Shown: in pieces, positions 49,844 to 58,716 of the stretch
Layout: each line of letters opens with the position of its first letter
Position numbering within the stretch: the stretch's first letter is position 1
Origin: CAISIP01 sp031367285
GTDB taxonomy: Bacteria > Pseudomonadota > Gammaproteobacteria > Burkholderiales > Burkholderiaceae_C
DNA length: 64,000 bases
Assembly: GCA_031367285.1 (NCBI GenBank)
Contig: JANLPN010000392.1
Span: 1 to 64,000 of the forward strand
Direction of reading: 5' to 3'
Position numbers and translations under genes: made by a program
Notes under the pieces: generated by a model
What the model was told of the DNA's origin: nothing
Seen by the model: the letters and a program-made list of their open reading frames with translations, nothing else
The model's database searches: none

Positions 49844-51436
49844 ATGACACCCAAGCCAACCAGCACTACCATACCGGCCCTGCTCGACGAGCAGGCGAAA
49901 AAATTCGGCGGGCGCGAGGCCGTTGTCGGGGGCGGCGAGCGCCTGACCTACAGCGCGCTGCGGCTGGCCGTGCGGCGTGCCGCCAAAGGGCTGATGGCCC
50001 TGGGTGTTGCGCCGGGCGACCATGTGGCCATACTGATGGGCAACCGGCCCGAGTGGATCGTTAGCTTCCTGGCCTTGCAGCAGCTGGGTGCAACGGCGGT
50101 GGGCCTGAATACCTGGGCCACACCGCGTGAAATGGAGTTTTCGCTGGCGCATGCGGAGATCAAGTTCATGGTTGCCGTGGACCGCTTCCGCAAGAACGAC
50201 TACCGCGCCATGCTGGAGGGCATGCAGCCGCATGCCGCTACGTTCCCGCAATTGCGTCGCGTGGTATGGCTCGACGCCGATGCCCAGGCACCTTCGGTCG
50301 GCCCGGACCGGTTGTCCTGGGAAAAACTGCTTGCGATGGGTGAGGGCATCAGCGAAGAACGCATCGACGCCGCGGGCCTGGCGTCCACGGGCGACAGCGT
50401 CGCGATGCTGCTCTACACCTCCGGCTCGACGGCGGCCCCCAAGGGCATCTTGCTGCAGCACCGCAGCTGGATAGAAAACAGCTGGAACATCGGCGAGCGC
50501 CAGAAGGTGACCGAACACGACCGGTTATGGCTGGCGGTATCGCTGTTCTGGAGTTTCGGCAGTGTCAACGCCATGCCCAATATGCTGGGCCACGGCGCGT
50601 GCGTCGTGTTGCAGGAACATTTTGACGCCGGCGAGGCGCTCGCCCTGATCGAACAGGAGCGCTGCTCGATCATGTACGGCACGCCCAATATGGTGCAGGC
50701 CTTGCTGGAGCACCCGGACCGGGCGCGCCGCGATCTTTCGTCACTGCGCAGTGGCGCCATGATTGGCACGCCCGAACAGCTGATGGGCGCCGTGCACCTT
50801 GGCGCGCGCGAAATCTGCAATGTCTATGGCTTGAGCGAAACCTACGGCAATTGCGCGGTCATCGACGCCCACGAGCCGCTGGAGGTGCGGCTGCAGTCGG
50901 TCGGCGAGCCGCTGCCGGGGGTGACGGTGCAAATTCGCCACATCGAGAGCGGCGCGCTGCTGGACGCCGACCAGGTCGGCGAGATCCGGGTGCAGGGCCC
51001 GCTGTTCGCCGCCTACTACAAGGACCAGGCCAAGACCCGTGAGGCGTTCGACGAACATGGCTTTTTCCATACCGGCGACCTGGGCATGCTTGACGCCGCC
51101 GGCCGGCTCTACTACCGGGGCCGCCTCAAGGAGATGGTCAAGAGCGGCGGAATCAATATCGCGCCGATCGAGGTGGAGGAAACCCTGATGCGGCACCCGG
51201 CGGTGCGCACCGCCTACGTGATCGGTGTGCCCGATCCGGTGCTGGACGAGGCGCTGGTGGCCATCATCATCCCGAACGAGGGCGCGCACCCCGACCTGGA
51301 AGAACTGAAGCAGTTCTGCAAACGCGAATTGGCGGCCTACAAGGTGCCTACGCGCTTTCGCCTGGCCACCGACGACGAATTGCCGCTCACGACCACCGGC
51401 AAGGTGCAGAAGATGAAGCTGCATACCCTGCTGTGA
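49844..51436 (+). CDS. AMP-forming acyl-CoA synthetase (class I adenylate-forming enzyme)
   Basis: A 530-residue acyl- or aryl-CoA ligase: acid + ATP + CoA to acyl-CoA + AMP + PPi. Phosphate-binding loop YTSGSTAAPKG at about 191-201, with the second conserved segment VYGLSETYGNCAV. The hinge is RLKEMVKSGGINIAPIEVEE and the catalytic C-terminal Lys lies in TTTGKVQK. It follows the LLM enzyme by 81 bp and precedes an IclR regulator. It would activate the hydroxy or dicarboxylic acid left after ester hydrolysis. It is the third mode of CoA activation in the island, besides CoA transfer and ADP-forming ligation. Confidence 0.92.
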   Translation: MTPKPTSTTIPALLDEQAKKFGGREAVVGGGERLTYSALRLAVRRAAKGLMALGVAPGDHVAILMGNRPEWIVSFLALQQLGATAVGLNTWATPREMEFSLAHAEIKFMVAVDRFRKNDYRAMLEGMQPHAATFPQLRRVVWLDADAQAPSVGPDRLSWEKLLAMGEGISEERIDAAGLASTGDSVAMLLYTSGSTAAPKGILLQHRSWIENSWNIGERQKVTEHDRLWLAVSLFWSFGSVNAMPNMLGHGACVVLQEHFDAGEALALIEQERCSIMYGTPNMVQALLEHPDRARRDLSSLRSGAMIGTPEQLMGAVHLGAREICNVYGLSETYGNCAVIDAHEPLEVRLQSVGEPLPGVTVQIRHIESGALLDADQVGEIRVQGPLFAAYYKDQAKTREAFDEHGFFHTGDLGMLDAAGRLYYRGRLKEMVKSGGINIAPIEVEETLMRHPAVRTAYVIGVPDPVLDEALVAIIIPNEGAHPDLEELKQFCKRELAAYKVPTRFRLATDDELPLTTTGKVQKMKLHTLL

Positions 51437-51490
51437 GGACGCGGAGCATATCAAGCGACTCGGCGCGGCGGCGCCAATTACAATTTTTGC

Positions 51491-52264
51491 ATGCGTCCTG
51501 ACCGTTACCTGCGCACCTTCGATGTCCTCAACCTTCTGGTACAGCATAAGGACGGGCTGCGGCTGACGGAAATCAAGGAAGCGCTGGACCTGCCCGTGAG
51601 CAGCGTGCACAACATGCTGCAGACCATGGTGAGCGCCGAGGTGGCCACGGTGAGCGAAGACCTGCGTTATTCGGTCGGGCCGCGCGCCGTGGCCCTGGCA
51701 TTGCGCACCCTGCAGTCGCTTGACATCCGCACCATTGCGCGGCGTTATCTGCAGGAACTGGTCAAGGAAATCGGCGACGATGTCTACCTGGCCATGCTGG
51801 TGGGTAAACGCGTGATGTATGCGGACCGCAGCCTCGGGACCCAGCGCATCTCGCTCGACATCCGGCTGGGGGAGTCGTTGTTCCTGCACAGCACGGCCAC
51901 CGGCAAGTTGTTTGCGGCCTACAACACCAAGCTCGGGGCACAGGCGCTGGCAGGCCGCCTGCCCAAAGTCACGCCAACCACCATCACCGACCCGCAGGAA
52001 CTGGAGCGCGAGTTCAAGCGTATCCGCTCGCTCGGTTATGCCAAGAGTTCGGAGGAGTCGGTCGAAGGCATCGTGGGTTACGCGGTTCCTATCCAGGACG
52101 CCTCCGGTGGCATCGCCGCGGCGATCCACGCCTCGGTGCTGAGCAAACGGGCGACCCGGTTGCATGAGCGCAAACTGCTCGGCGCGATGCGCGAATGTGC
52201 GCTGCAGGTGGAGCGGCAACTGGGCAACTTTGACGCGGCCAATGCCGCGCGCGCCGACAGGTAG
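51491..52264 (+). CDS. IclR-family transcriptional regulator
   Basis: A 257-residue IclR regulator. The N-terminal winged helix has LTEIKEALDLPVSSVHNMLQ at about residues 26-45. The C-terminal ligand domain has LFLHSTATGKLFAAY, a SLGYAKSSEESVEGIVGYAV segment and ASGGIAAAIHASV. It is the last gene of the 43-52 kb rightward block and probably senses an organic acid made by that pathway. Its ligand domain belongs to the same family as the C-terminal half of the reductase at 6295. The 55-bp gap before it shows no repeat I could define. Confidence 0.9.
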   Translation: MRPDRYLRTFDVLNLLVQHKDGLRLTEIKEALDLPVSSVHNMLQTMVSAEVATVSEDLRYSVGPRAVALALRTLQSLDIRTIARRYLQELVKEIGDDVYLAMLVGKRVMYADRSLGTQRISLDIRLGESLFLHSTATGKLFAAYNTKLGAQALAGRLPKVTPTTITDPQELEREFKRIRSLGYAKSSEESVEGIVGYAVPIQDASGGIAAAIHASVLSKRATRLHERKLLGAMRECALQVERQLGNFDAANAARADR

Positions 52265-52290
52265 AAAAACCGGCGAGGCCCGCCTTCTAC
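52261..52290. terminator. Possible bidirectional terminator between convergent genes
   Basis: GTAGAA (52261-52266) and TTCTAC (52285-52290) are perfect inverted arms around a GC-rich core with short AAAAA on one side. They overlap the stop codons of both convergent genes. The hairpin is imperfect and the T run is short, so confidence is low. Confidence 0.35.
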
Positions 52291-52700
52291 CTCAGCAGAA
52301 CGTTGGTACCGGGCTGGATGTCCGCCTCGTTGATATAGCCTATCGCACCGGGTGTGGCGTTCACGAAGTTGATCACGTCGCTGCTCCTGGAAAGTTCGCG
52401 CGGCGACGCGCCTTTGCCGATGTAGCGGCGCACCGTCCAGTACGCCGTGTATTTGTCTTCGTCCTGGTTCAGATAGACCTGAAGGAAGCGGTTGCGAACC
52501 GTGCTGCCGCTATTGGCGTTGACCGCGGTGACCGAAACGCCGTTGATTTCGATTACCTTGCCGGTATAGATTTTCGCGATGGTCTGGGCATCCAGCTGGT
52601 GCAGACCTGGGTGGCCGATCACCACCACGCCGTCCGCGGCGCGCGCAGCCCCAGCCGCCGATGCCAGCGCCAGGAACAGTGTGCGGATAACGGCCTTCAT
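52287..52700 (-). CDS. Short PstS-like periplasmic PBP-domain protein
   Basis: A 137-residue exported protein with a Sec signal peptide (KAVIRTLFLALASAAGAARA, cut before ADGVVV). The mature part matches the first half of PstS-like phosphate-binding domains: VVVIGHPGLHQLDAQTIAKI, YTGKV, ANSGSTVRNRFLQVYL and the final GAIGYIN. It is far shorter than PstS (about 320-350 residues), so it is a minimal single-lobe form. ATG 52700 was chosen; the frame extends only to a TTG upstream. It follows a porin by 14 bp. A sensory or accessory role with the downstream kinase is more likely than transport, but unproven. Confidence 0.82.
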   Translation of the reverse strand: MKAVIRTLFLALASAAGAARAADGVVVIGHPGLHQLDAQTIAKIYTGKVIEINGVSVTAVNANSGSTVRNRFLQVYLNQDEDKYTAYWTVRRYIGKGASPRELSRSSDVINFVNATPGAIGYINEADIQPGTNVLLR

Positions 52701-52714
52701 GATGGATCGGCTGG

Positions 52715-54046
52715 TCAAAACACGAAGTTATAAGACAGCGACAACACGTTGATGTGCTGGTTGCGGATATTGCTTCCAGGCGCCGCGTCGACCAGGCTCG
52801 AAACCTGGCCGATACGCGTGCGCATCCATTCGCCCTTGAGCTTGCTGCTAGCCGAAAACGAGTACGAGGTTCCTAGGGCCCAGGAACTCTGGTCATACGT
52901 GAGCATGCCATCCGCGCCGACACGTTGTGACGCGTTGATCAACGCGGCTCCCGGGATGAAACCGGGCACTGTGTTGTTGTTGACGCTGTTGTACAGATTG
53001 ATTTGCGCGGACTCCGAGCGCAGGAATGCGTAAGACACGTAGGGCGTCCATTTGCCGACATTTTTCAGCAGCGACACGTAGCCGCGGCTGGAGGCATTTG
53101 CAAAGTCTACATTCGACTGGTTCAGGTAGGTACGGGCAAACTCGCCAATTACACGAAACCCCGAATCGAGACTCACATCCGCACCCAAGGTGATGATGGT
53201 GTTGTGAAAGGCGGAGGTCGTGCCGACTCCAGGGCCGGGCAGGGAGGGGTCAACCTGGTAGTAACCAATACCTGGTAACAGCGAAACGAAGGGATAACTG
53301 CTGGGAATCGGCGCGCCGTCCTGCACTCGCCCAACCCCGCGAACGACGGCCATGCGGTAGGTATCCTCGCTTCGTTTGTACGACAGGGCAACAATTCCAC
53401 CTTTGAATTCGAAGGCTCTAAACGCCGCTCCGGGTCCTTGACCGCCGGGAATGCCGTCGCGCAGCCAGAAGCGCCCATCGAACTTCGATTTGCCCAGGTA
53501 GCCGTCCAGGCTAAGGTCGCCGCTGGCCAGGCTCCAATTCTTGCTTGCCAATATTCCATTGAAATTGTTACTGGGCGAGATCGAGTACATCTCGGTTGGC
53601 AAGCGGGCAAAATCGTAGGTGACCCCGACGTCGTAACTCTGCGAATAGAGGTAGAACGGAGTGCGTTGCTTGCCGACGCGAAAGAACCAGTCGTCGCTGG
53701 GGCGGTAAGACAAAAAAGCCCAGGAAACAACGCCCCTGTAGTGGCTGTCATTGTCCGAAGCGGGGGCTTCGGTGACCTGGACCGTGGCCCCGAACTTGTC
53801 CGCGAACCTGGCATCCACCTGCAGGCCGGCGACCGAATCACGCCGGAATGTGCCGCCGTTGTTGATAAAGCGCTGGTAGTTGAATGCCTGGTCGGAACGC
53901 GCGTAGCCCAGTGTGCCAAACCCTGAAACCGAAAGATCGAGCGCCGCCGCGGGAAGCGTCGCCAGGACCAACGCGCCCGCCAGGCACGGTCCTGCCCAAT
54001 GGCGCGCAAGGCCTGTCCCCGATCCATTGGTTATCCCATTTTGCAT
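52715..54046 (-). CDS. Outer-membrane porin-like beta-barrel
   Basis: A 443-residue outer-membrane protein. The signal peptide (LAGALVLATLPAAALD) is followed by a first strand LSVSGFGTLGYARS and repeated amphipathic strands with aromatic girdles. It ends LSLSYNFVF with the terminal Phe expected for BamA recognition. VGKQRTPFYLYSQSYDVGVT resembles the OprO/OprP-like or general DcaP-type barrel loop. It lies directly upstream of the PBP-like protein and probably forms an operon with it. Solute preference is unknown. A perfect palindrome sits 6 bp before its start. Confidence 0.88.
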   Translation of the reverse strand: MQNGITNGSGTGLARHWAGPCLAGALVLATLPAAALDLSVSGFGTLGYARSDQAFNYQRFINNGGTFRRDSVAGLQVDARFADKFGATVQVTEAPASDNDSHYRGVVSWAFLSYRPSDDWFFRVGKQRTPFYLYSQSYDVGVTYDFARLPTEMYSISPSNNFNGILASKNWSLASGDLSLDGYLGKSKFDGRFWLRDGIPGGQGPGAAFRAFEFKGGIVALSYKRSEDTYRMAVVRGVGRVQDGAPIPSSYPFVSLLPGIGYYQVDPSLPGPGVGTTSAFHNTIITLGADVSLDSGFRVIGEFARTYLNQSNVDFANASSRGYVSLLKNVGKWTPYVSYAFLRSESAQINLYNSVNNNTVPGFIPGAALINASQRVGADGMLTYDQSSWALGTSYSFSASSKLKGEWMRTRIGQVSSLVDAAPGSNIRNQHINVLSLSYNFVF

Positions 54047-54051
54047 TGGTC

Positions 54052-54065
54052 GTTATCCGGATAAC
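54052..54065. promoter_or_regulatory. Palindrome GTTATCCGGATAAC before the porin gene
   Basis: A perfect 14-bp palindrome six bases upstream of the porin ATG, covering the spot where the ribosome site must be. It could be an operator or an RNA hairpin that hides the site. Confidence 0.45.
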
Positions 54066-54185
54066 ACAGGCCTGAAACTGCAATGGCAGCAGACTTGCCG
54101 GCACCCCATCATAGTAGGGCAGCAAGCCTGTTTGGCATGCATCGCGCGTCCACATCCACAAGTGTTGGCGCCGCCCAACGGATTG

Positions 54186-57100
54186 TCATGCGCGGTCCGG
54201 ACCGTGCGGATTTTCCGGCAGCAGGCGCAGTGCGGCGTCAAATTCGTAGTTGGCGAGTGCCTTCGCAACACGCTGTGCCACGTGAAACGGCAGTTGCGCG
54301 TCAATCTCGGCTTGCCTGGATTTCCATAACTCCCTGGCGTCGTTGTCCCCTTGTTGCAGCAGCTCGCGCAGCTGGGGAAGCCAGTCGGAAAACCCGGCCG
54401 TTGTTGTGTCTTTACCCGGCGGCACGGTATCCCCTGCCCAGGCGGCGTCCGCAGGCGATCTGGCCGTATCGTCGCTACCGAAGTGTGAGCGCAGGGCGAC
54501 GCTCAGGGCCAGGACGGCGGTTGCCGCATGGCCGAGTTTGCGGCGCGCCATGTCTATGTCCTTTTGTTGCAGGGCTTGTTCCAGTTCGGCGGCCAGCGGG
54601 TGGACCTGGTCGGCGCCCAGGGTCGCGCACAGGCCTCTCAAGGTGTGGGCCTGCCGGGCCGCATCGTTCCAGTTTTCCGCCGCCAGCAAGGCCTCCATAG
54701 TCGCTGCAAAATCGCTGTAGTCGAGTGCAAACCGTTGCAGCAACTGCAGATAGAGCGCGGCTTTGCCGTTTGCGTGGCGCAGCCCGGCACGCACATTCAA
54801 ACCAGGGACTTCCGGCAGTGCCAGTCCCTCGCCGCTGTCCGGCGCGCCGGCTGCCGATGCCGTGGTGGGGCCGGGGCGAGCGTCCGCTCCGGCGACTTTG
54901 AACCCGGCCAGCATGGCATACAGCAGCTCCGGGTCAATCGGCTTGCTGACATGGCCGTTCATGCCCAGCACCAGGCAACGCTGGCGTTCTTCCGCCATGG
55001 CGTGGGCAGTCATGGCGAAGATGGGCAGTTGCACGTAACGCGCGTCAAGGCGCAACAGGCGCGTCGCTTCGTAGCCGTCCATCACCGGCATTTGCAGGTC
55101 CATCAGCACCACGGCGTAATGGGCCGGCGGGTGGGCGTGGATCAGATCAATCCCCTGCTGCCCGTTGTTGGCCACGTCCACGTGTACACCCCGGCTCTCC
55201 ATGAGTTCTACGGCGAGCTGCTGGTTGATCGGGTTGTCTTCGACCAGCAACACCCGCAAACCGCCGAGATCACCGTCCATGCGCTCAGGCGGTGCGGACA
55301 GGGAATCTGCGATTTCATTGCCAGCCAGCGCCTTGACCAGCGCGCGCAGCGATTCCGGCAACACAGGTTTGGGCAGGAAATGCCGCGCTCCCAGTGTGTT
55401 GGCCGTGGCGTGCACGATCTCCGAGTCATATGCGGAGACGATGACCGGTAGGGGAGCCCCGATTCCCGTACGCTCCTGCAGCGCCTTCAACAGACCCGCT
55501 CCGTCAACACGCGGCATCACCCAATCAATCAGCAACAGGTCATAAGGCCGGCCGTCCTCCCGCGCACGGTCCACCATCACCAGGGCCGTATCACCGTCAT
55601 CGGCCGAATCGACCCCGCCCGAGGGTGCGGTGCCAACACCCAAGGCACCCAGCAAATCGGCCAGCGCCAGGCGCGCATCCGGCTGGTCGTCCACGACCAA
55701 TACCCGCATGTTGTCCGCGCGCGGTAGCGGGGCCGAGGGTGGCGCGGGGGGCTGCGTCAAGGAAAAGCGGGCCGTGAAAATGAAACTGGAGCCGGCTGCC
55801 GGTACGCTCTCGACCCAGATCCGGCCGCCCATCAGTTCGACGATCCTCTTCGAAATTGCGAGGCCCAGACCGGTTCCGCCATAACGGCGCGTGGTGGAAC
55901 CGTCAGCCTGGGTAAATTCCTGAAACAGCCGCCCAATCTGCTCCTGCGTCATGCCAATGCCGGTGTCGCGCACGGTAAAACGCAGCGTCAAGGCGTCGGC
56001 ACGGCTCTCCTCGACGGCTACCAAAAGCTTGACATATCCGTGGTGCGTGAACTTCACGGCGTTGGACAGCAGGTTGGTGATGACCTGACCCAGGCGCAGC
56101 GCGTCTCCCATCAGGGCGCCGCTTTCTCCGAGCAGGCGCGACTCGGTCACGTCGAACAGCAGCTCGATGTCTTTCTCGTGGGCACGCTGGCGCAACAGGG
56201 AGAGCGAATGACCCGCCACATCCTCGATCCGGAAACGGCCTTCCTCAAGATCGAGCTTGCCCGCCTCCACCTTGGAAAAATCAAGGATGTCGTTGATGAT
56301 GCCCAGCAGCGACTTGGCCGCTTCGTGGATCTTGTTGACGTAGTCGTGCTGGCGGGTATTGAGGTCGGTCTTCAAGGCCAGATAGGCCATGCCGAGAATG
56401 GCGTTCATCGGCGTGCGGATTTCATGGCTCATGTTGGCCAGGAACATCGACTTGGCGTGGGTTGCGTCCACGGCCTGTTTGCGGGCGATCTCCAGCTCTT
56501 TCTGCACCTCGAGACGGCGTCCAATGTCATCTTCTATCGCCTGTGCCATCGAGTCCACCGTACGGCCCAGCGCCGTCAATTCGTCGAACCCCCGCAGCTC
56601 CCCAGTGCGTGTTGCGTAGTCGCCGGCTGCCAGGCGATCCGCCCCCTTGCCCAGGCGGTGCACAGGCACCAGAACCCGCTGCCGGATGACACGCAGGGCA
56701 AGCACGGCCATCACAATGGTGGCCCCCATGCTCACCAGAGACAGCAAAATCCAGCGCTCCAGGGCATGACCCGCGGCCGCCACTTCGGCACTGGTGCGGC
56801 GGTCGGTCATGGCCACCAGGCCCGACACGGCCGTGGACAGGTCGGCCTTGAGGGTGTTGTAGGCTTCGCTGTAGACCAGCATGCTGGCAAAATCCAGCCG
56901 CGCCGGGCCGTCCGACACGAACTGCTCGGTCTCCGGGTTGTACAGCCCCTGGGTTGCCGCGAAGGCTTTCTGCTCGATTTGGTTCATTGCCGCGGTGGCG
57001 TCCAGAACACGTTTTAGCGCCAGCAGCTCCGGGTCGCTGAAGCCCTGCGATTTCATCAAGTCGGCAACCGAGCGCTTGACCCCATCCTTGGGGATGCCGT

Positions 57101-57431
57101 GTTTGATACGCCCGGCAATCACGTCGTCCCAATAGGACTTGGGATTGAAGTTGGCCGGGGCCGGTTTTTCACCCTGCCGTACGCTCAGAATGTCGTAGTA
57201 GTACAGCAGGTAACGGGATTCACCGGTGGCCGTGAAGGCCCGCACCAAGCGCGCCAGTTGTTCGGTTTCCTGGTGCAGTTCGTTGGCAAGCTCGAGGGCT
57301 CTCTGGCGGTGGTTCTGGGCCGCCACTACCGCATCGTAAGAGCGCGTGATCAGCACCAGGAACATGGCATTCGCGCCCAGCGCGAAAAGTACCAGTGCGA
57401 AAAACCAGGACGATACCTTGCGCAGCCGCAT
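54186..57431 (-). CDS. Hybrid sensor histidine kinase with two receiver domains and an Hpt domain
   Basis: A 1081-residue membrane phosphorelay kinase. Transmembrane segments lie at about 9-29 and 227-249, enclosing a helical periplasmic sensor of about 200 residues. HAMP follows, then HisKA with the phospho-acceptor His336 (MSHEIRTPMNAI) and an ATPase domain (NLLSNAVK, DTGIGM, GGTGLGLAIS at 518-527). The receivers carry Asp636 (LLLIDWVMP) and Asp778 (VVLMDLQMPVMDG), and the Hpt carries His929 (QAHTLRG). The layout is that of BarA/TorS-type kinases with an extra receiver. The start at 57431 opens directly at the first membrane helix, 12 bp after the stop of the response regulator-cyclase gene, its likely output partner. 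Confidence 0.92.
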   Translation of the reverse strand: MRLRKVSSWFFALVLFALGANAMFLVLITRSYDAVVAAQNHRQRALELANELHQETEQLARLVRAFTATGESRYLLYYYDILSVRQGEKPAPANFNPKSYWDDVIAGRIKHGIPKDGVKRSVADLMKSQGFSDPELLALKRVLDATAAMNQIEQKAFAATQGLYNPETEQFVSDGPARLDFASMLVYSEAYNTLKADLSTAVSGLVAMTDRRTSAEVAAAGHALERWILLSLVSMGATIVMAVLALRVIRQRVLVPVHRLGKGADRLAAGDYATRTGELRGFDELTALGRTVDSMAQAIEDDIGRRLEVQKELEIARKQAVDATHAKSMFLANMSHEIRTPMNAILGMAYLALKTDLNTRQHDYVNKIHEAAKSLLGIINDILDFSKVEAGKLDLEEGRFRIEDVAGHSLSLLRQRAHEKDIELLFDVTESRLLGESGALMGDALRLGQVITNLLSNAVKFTHHGYVKLLVAVEESRADALTLRFTVRDTGIGMTQEQIGRLFQEFTQADGSTTRRYGGTGLGLAISKRIVELMGGRIWVESVPAAGSSFIFTARFSLTQPPAPPSAPLPRADNMRVLVVDDQPDARLALADLLGALGVGTAPSGGVDSADDGDTALVMVDRAREDGRPYDLLLIDWVMPRVDGAGLLKALQERTGIGAPLPVIVSAYDSEIVHATANTLGARHFLPKPVLPESLRALVKALAGNEIADSLSAPPERMDGDLGGLRVLLVEDNPINQQLAVELMESRGVHVDVANNGQQGIDLIHAHPPAHYAVVLMDLQMPVMDGYEATRLLRLDARYVQLPIFAMTAHAMAEERQRCLVLGMNGHVSKPIDPELLYAMLAGFKVAGADARPGPTTASAAGAPDSGEGLALPEVPGLNVRAGLRHANGKAALYLQLLQRFALDYSDFAATMEALLAAENWNDAARQAHTLRGLCATLGADQVHPLAAELEQALQQKDIDMARRKLGHAATAVLALSVALRSHFGSDDTARSPADAAWAGDTVPPGKDTTTAGFSDWLPQLRELLQQGDNDARELWKSRQAEIDAQLPFHVAQRVAKALANYEFDAALRLLPENPHGPDRA

Positions 57432-57442
57432 GATCTGAATCG

Positions 57443-58615
57443 TCAGGCCGGGATGGCTGCCGTGCCTGGCGCGTCGAGATAACCGACTACCGCGTAGGTC
57501 GTTGTAGGGCGCCGGAACCCTTTTAGCTCGAGGTCTCCGATCAGCTTGGTGCTTGCGAATTCGGCCACACTGGTCTGTACCCGCTGCGAAATCAGGATCT
57601 GCCCGCCGGCCGCCTCGCCGCACAGCCGCGCGGCCAGGTTGGTGACGGTTCCGATGGCACCGTAATCGCGGCGCCCTTCAAAGCCTATGGCGCCTATGGT
57701 CGCGTAACCCTGCGCTATGCCGATGCCCATCGAAAGCGCATAACCGCGTTGGTGCCACCCTCGCTCCATGCTTGAAAAACGTTCCTGCATGACGATGGCC
57801 ATACGCACCGCCTTGCCCGCCGGGTCGCTTATCTGCAGCGGGTCATTGAAGAAAATCATGATGCCGTCACCGGCAAAGCGCTCCAGCGTACCGCCGTGCT
57901 CCATGACCAGACGGCCCATGGCTTCATGGTATTCGCCGATAACACCCATCACGTCCTCCGGGTCCGATGCCTCGTTAAACGCGGTAAAGCCGCGCAGGTC
58001 GAGAAACACGGCGGCGATTTCCCGGCGGTGGCTTTTCAGCGGGTCTTCGGCCGAACCCGATAACAGCAGGTCCACCACCGAGGGGGAAAAAAAGCGCTTC
58101 AGGCGCCCCAGCCGTTCGACCTGGCCGACACCGTCTGCCACGCGCTGTTCCAGGGTCCGGTTGAGCTCGGAGAGCTCGGACGCCTGCGCCTCCAGCTGGT
58201 CGACCATGCGTTGCAAAACACGCGCCTGTTCGGCCACCGCGAGGTGCGTCTTGATACGCGCCTTGACGATAGGCGGGCTGATGGGCTTGGTGACGTAGTC
58301 CACGCCACCCAGTTCCAGACCACGGGTTTCATCGTCCACCTCACTCATGGCCGTCACGAACACGACCGGGATGGCGCGCGTGGCCGGATTGGCCTTGAGC
58401 CGCTGGCACACCTCGTACCCGTTCAGGCCGGGCATCATGATGTCAAGCAGGATCAGGTCGGGCGGTGTTCCGGAAAACGCCAGTTCCAGTGCCTTTTCGC
58501 CACTGATGGCGACCTTGGTACGGTAGTCGGTTCTGAGAATTTCAACCAGCAGGTCCAGATTGGCGGGCGTATCGTCGACGATCAGAACGCTTTGCTTGTC
58601 GGGTAAGGTAGGCAC
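57443..58615 (-). CDS. Response regulator fused to a class III adenylate/guanylate cyclase domain
   Basis: A 390-residue protein from GTG 58615, which has AAAGGGA five bases upstream; an ATG at 58675 would add 20 residues. The receiver domain (residues 8-125) has the phospho-acceptor Asp58 (LILLDIMMPGLNG). A coiled coil (about 130-170) leads to a class III cyclase domain with metal Asp residues at about 206 (VFLDLRGFTAF) and 250 (RFAGDGIMIFF). It would make cAMP (or cGMP) on phosphorylation. It is the first gene of an operon with the hybrid kinase. The segment YGAIGTVTNLAARL has Thr where most cyclases have Asp, so activity should be tested. Confidence 0.9.
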   Translation of the reverse strand: MPTLPDKQSVLIVDDTPANLDLLVEILRTDYRTKVAISGEKALELAFSGTPPDLILLDIMMPGLNGYEVCQRLKANPATRAIPVVFVTAMSEVDDETRGLELGGVDYVTKPISPPIVKARIKTHLAVAEQARVLQRMVDQLEAQASELSELNRTLEQRVADGVGQVERLGRLKRFFSPSVVDLLLSGSAEDPLKSHRREIAAVFLDLRGFTAFNEASDPEDVMGVIGEYHEAMGRLVMEHGGTLERFAGDGIMIFFNDPLQISDPAGKAVRMAIVMQERFSSMERGWHQRGYALSMGIGIAQGYATIGAIGFEGRRDYGAIGTVTNLAARLCGEAAGGQILISQRVQTSVAEFASTKLIGDLELKGFRRPTTTYAVVGYLDAPGTAAIPA

Positions 58616-58716
58616 GGGATTCCCTTTAGCCACGATGCTTATGGCCTGTGAATTATGGAGTCTGCGCCCGTCCATGCCGTTGCGGGCACGGCGAACGCTT
58701 TGCCCAGGCTACCGGG

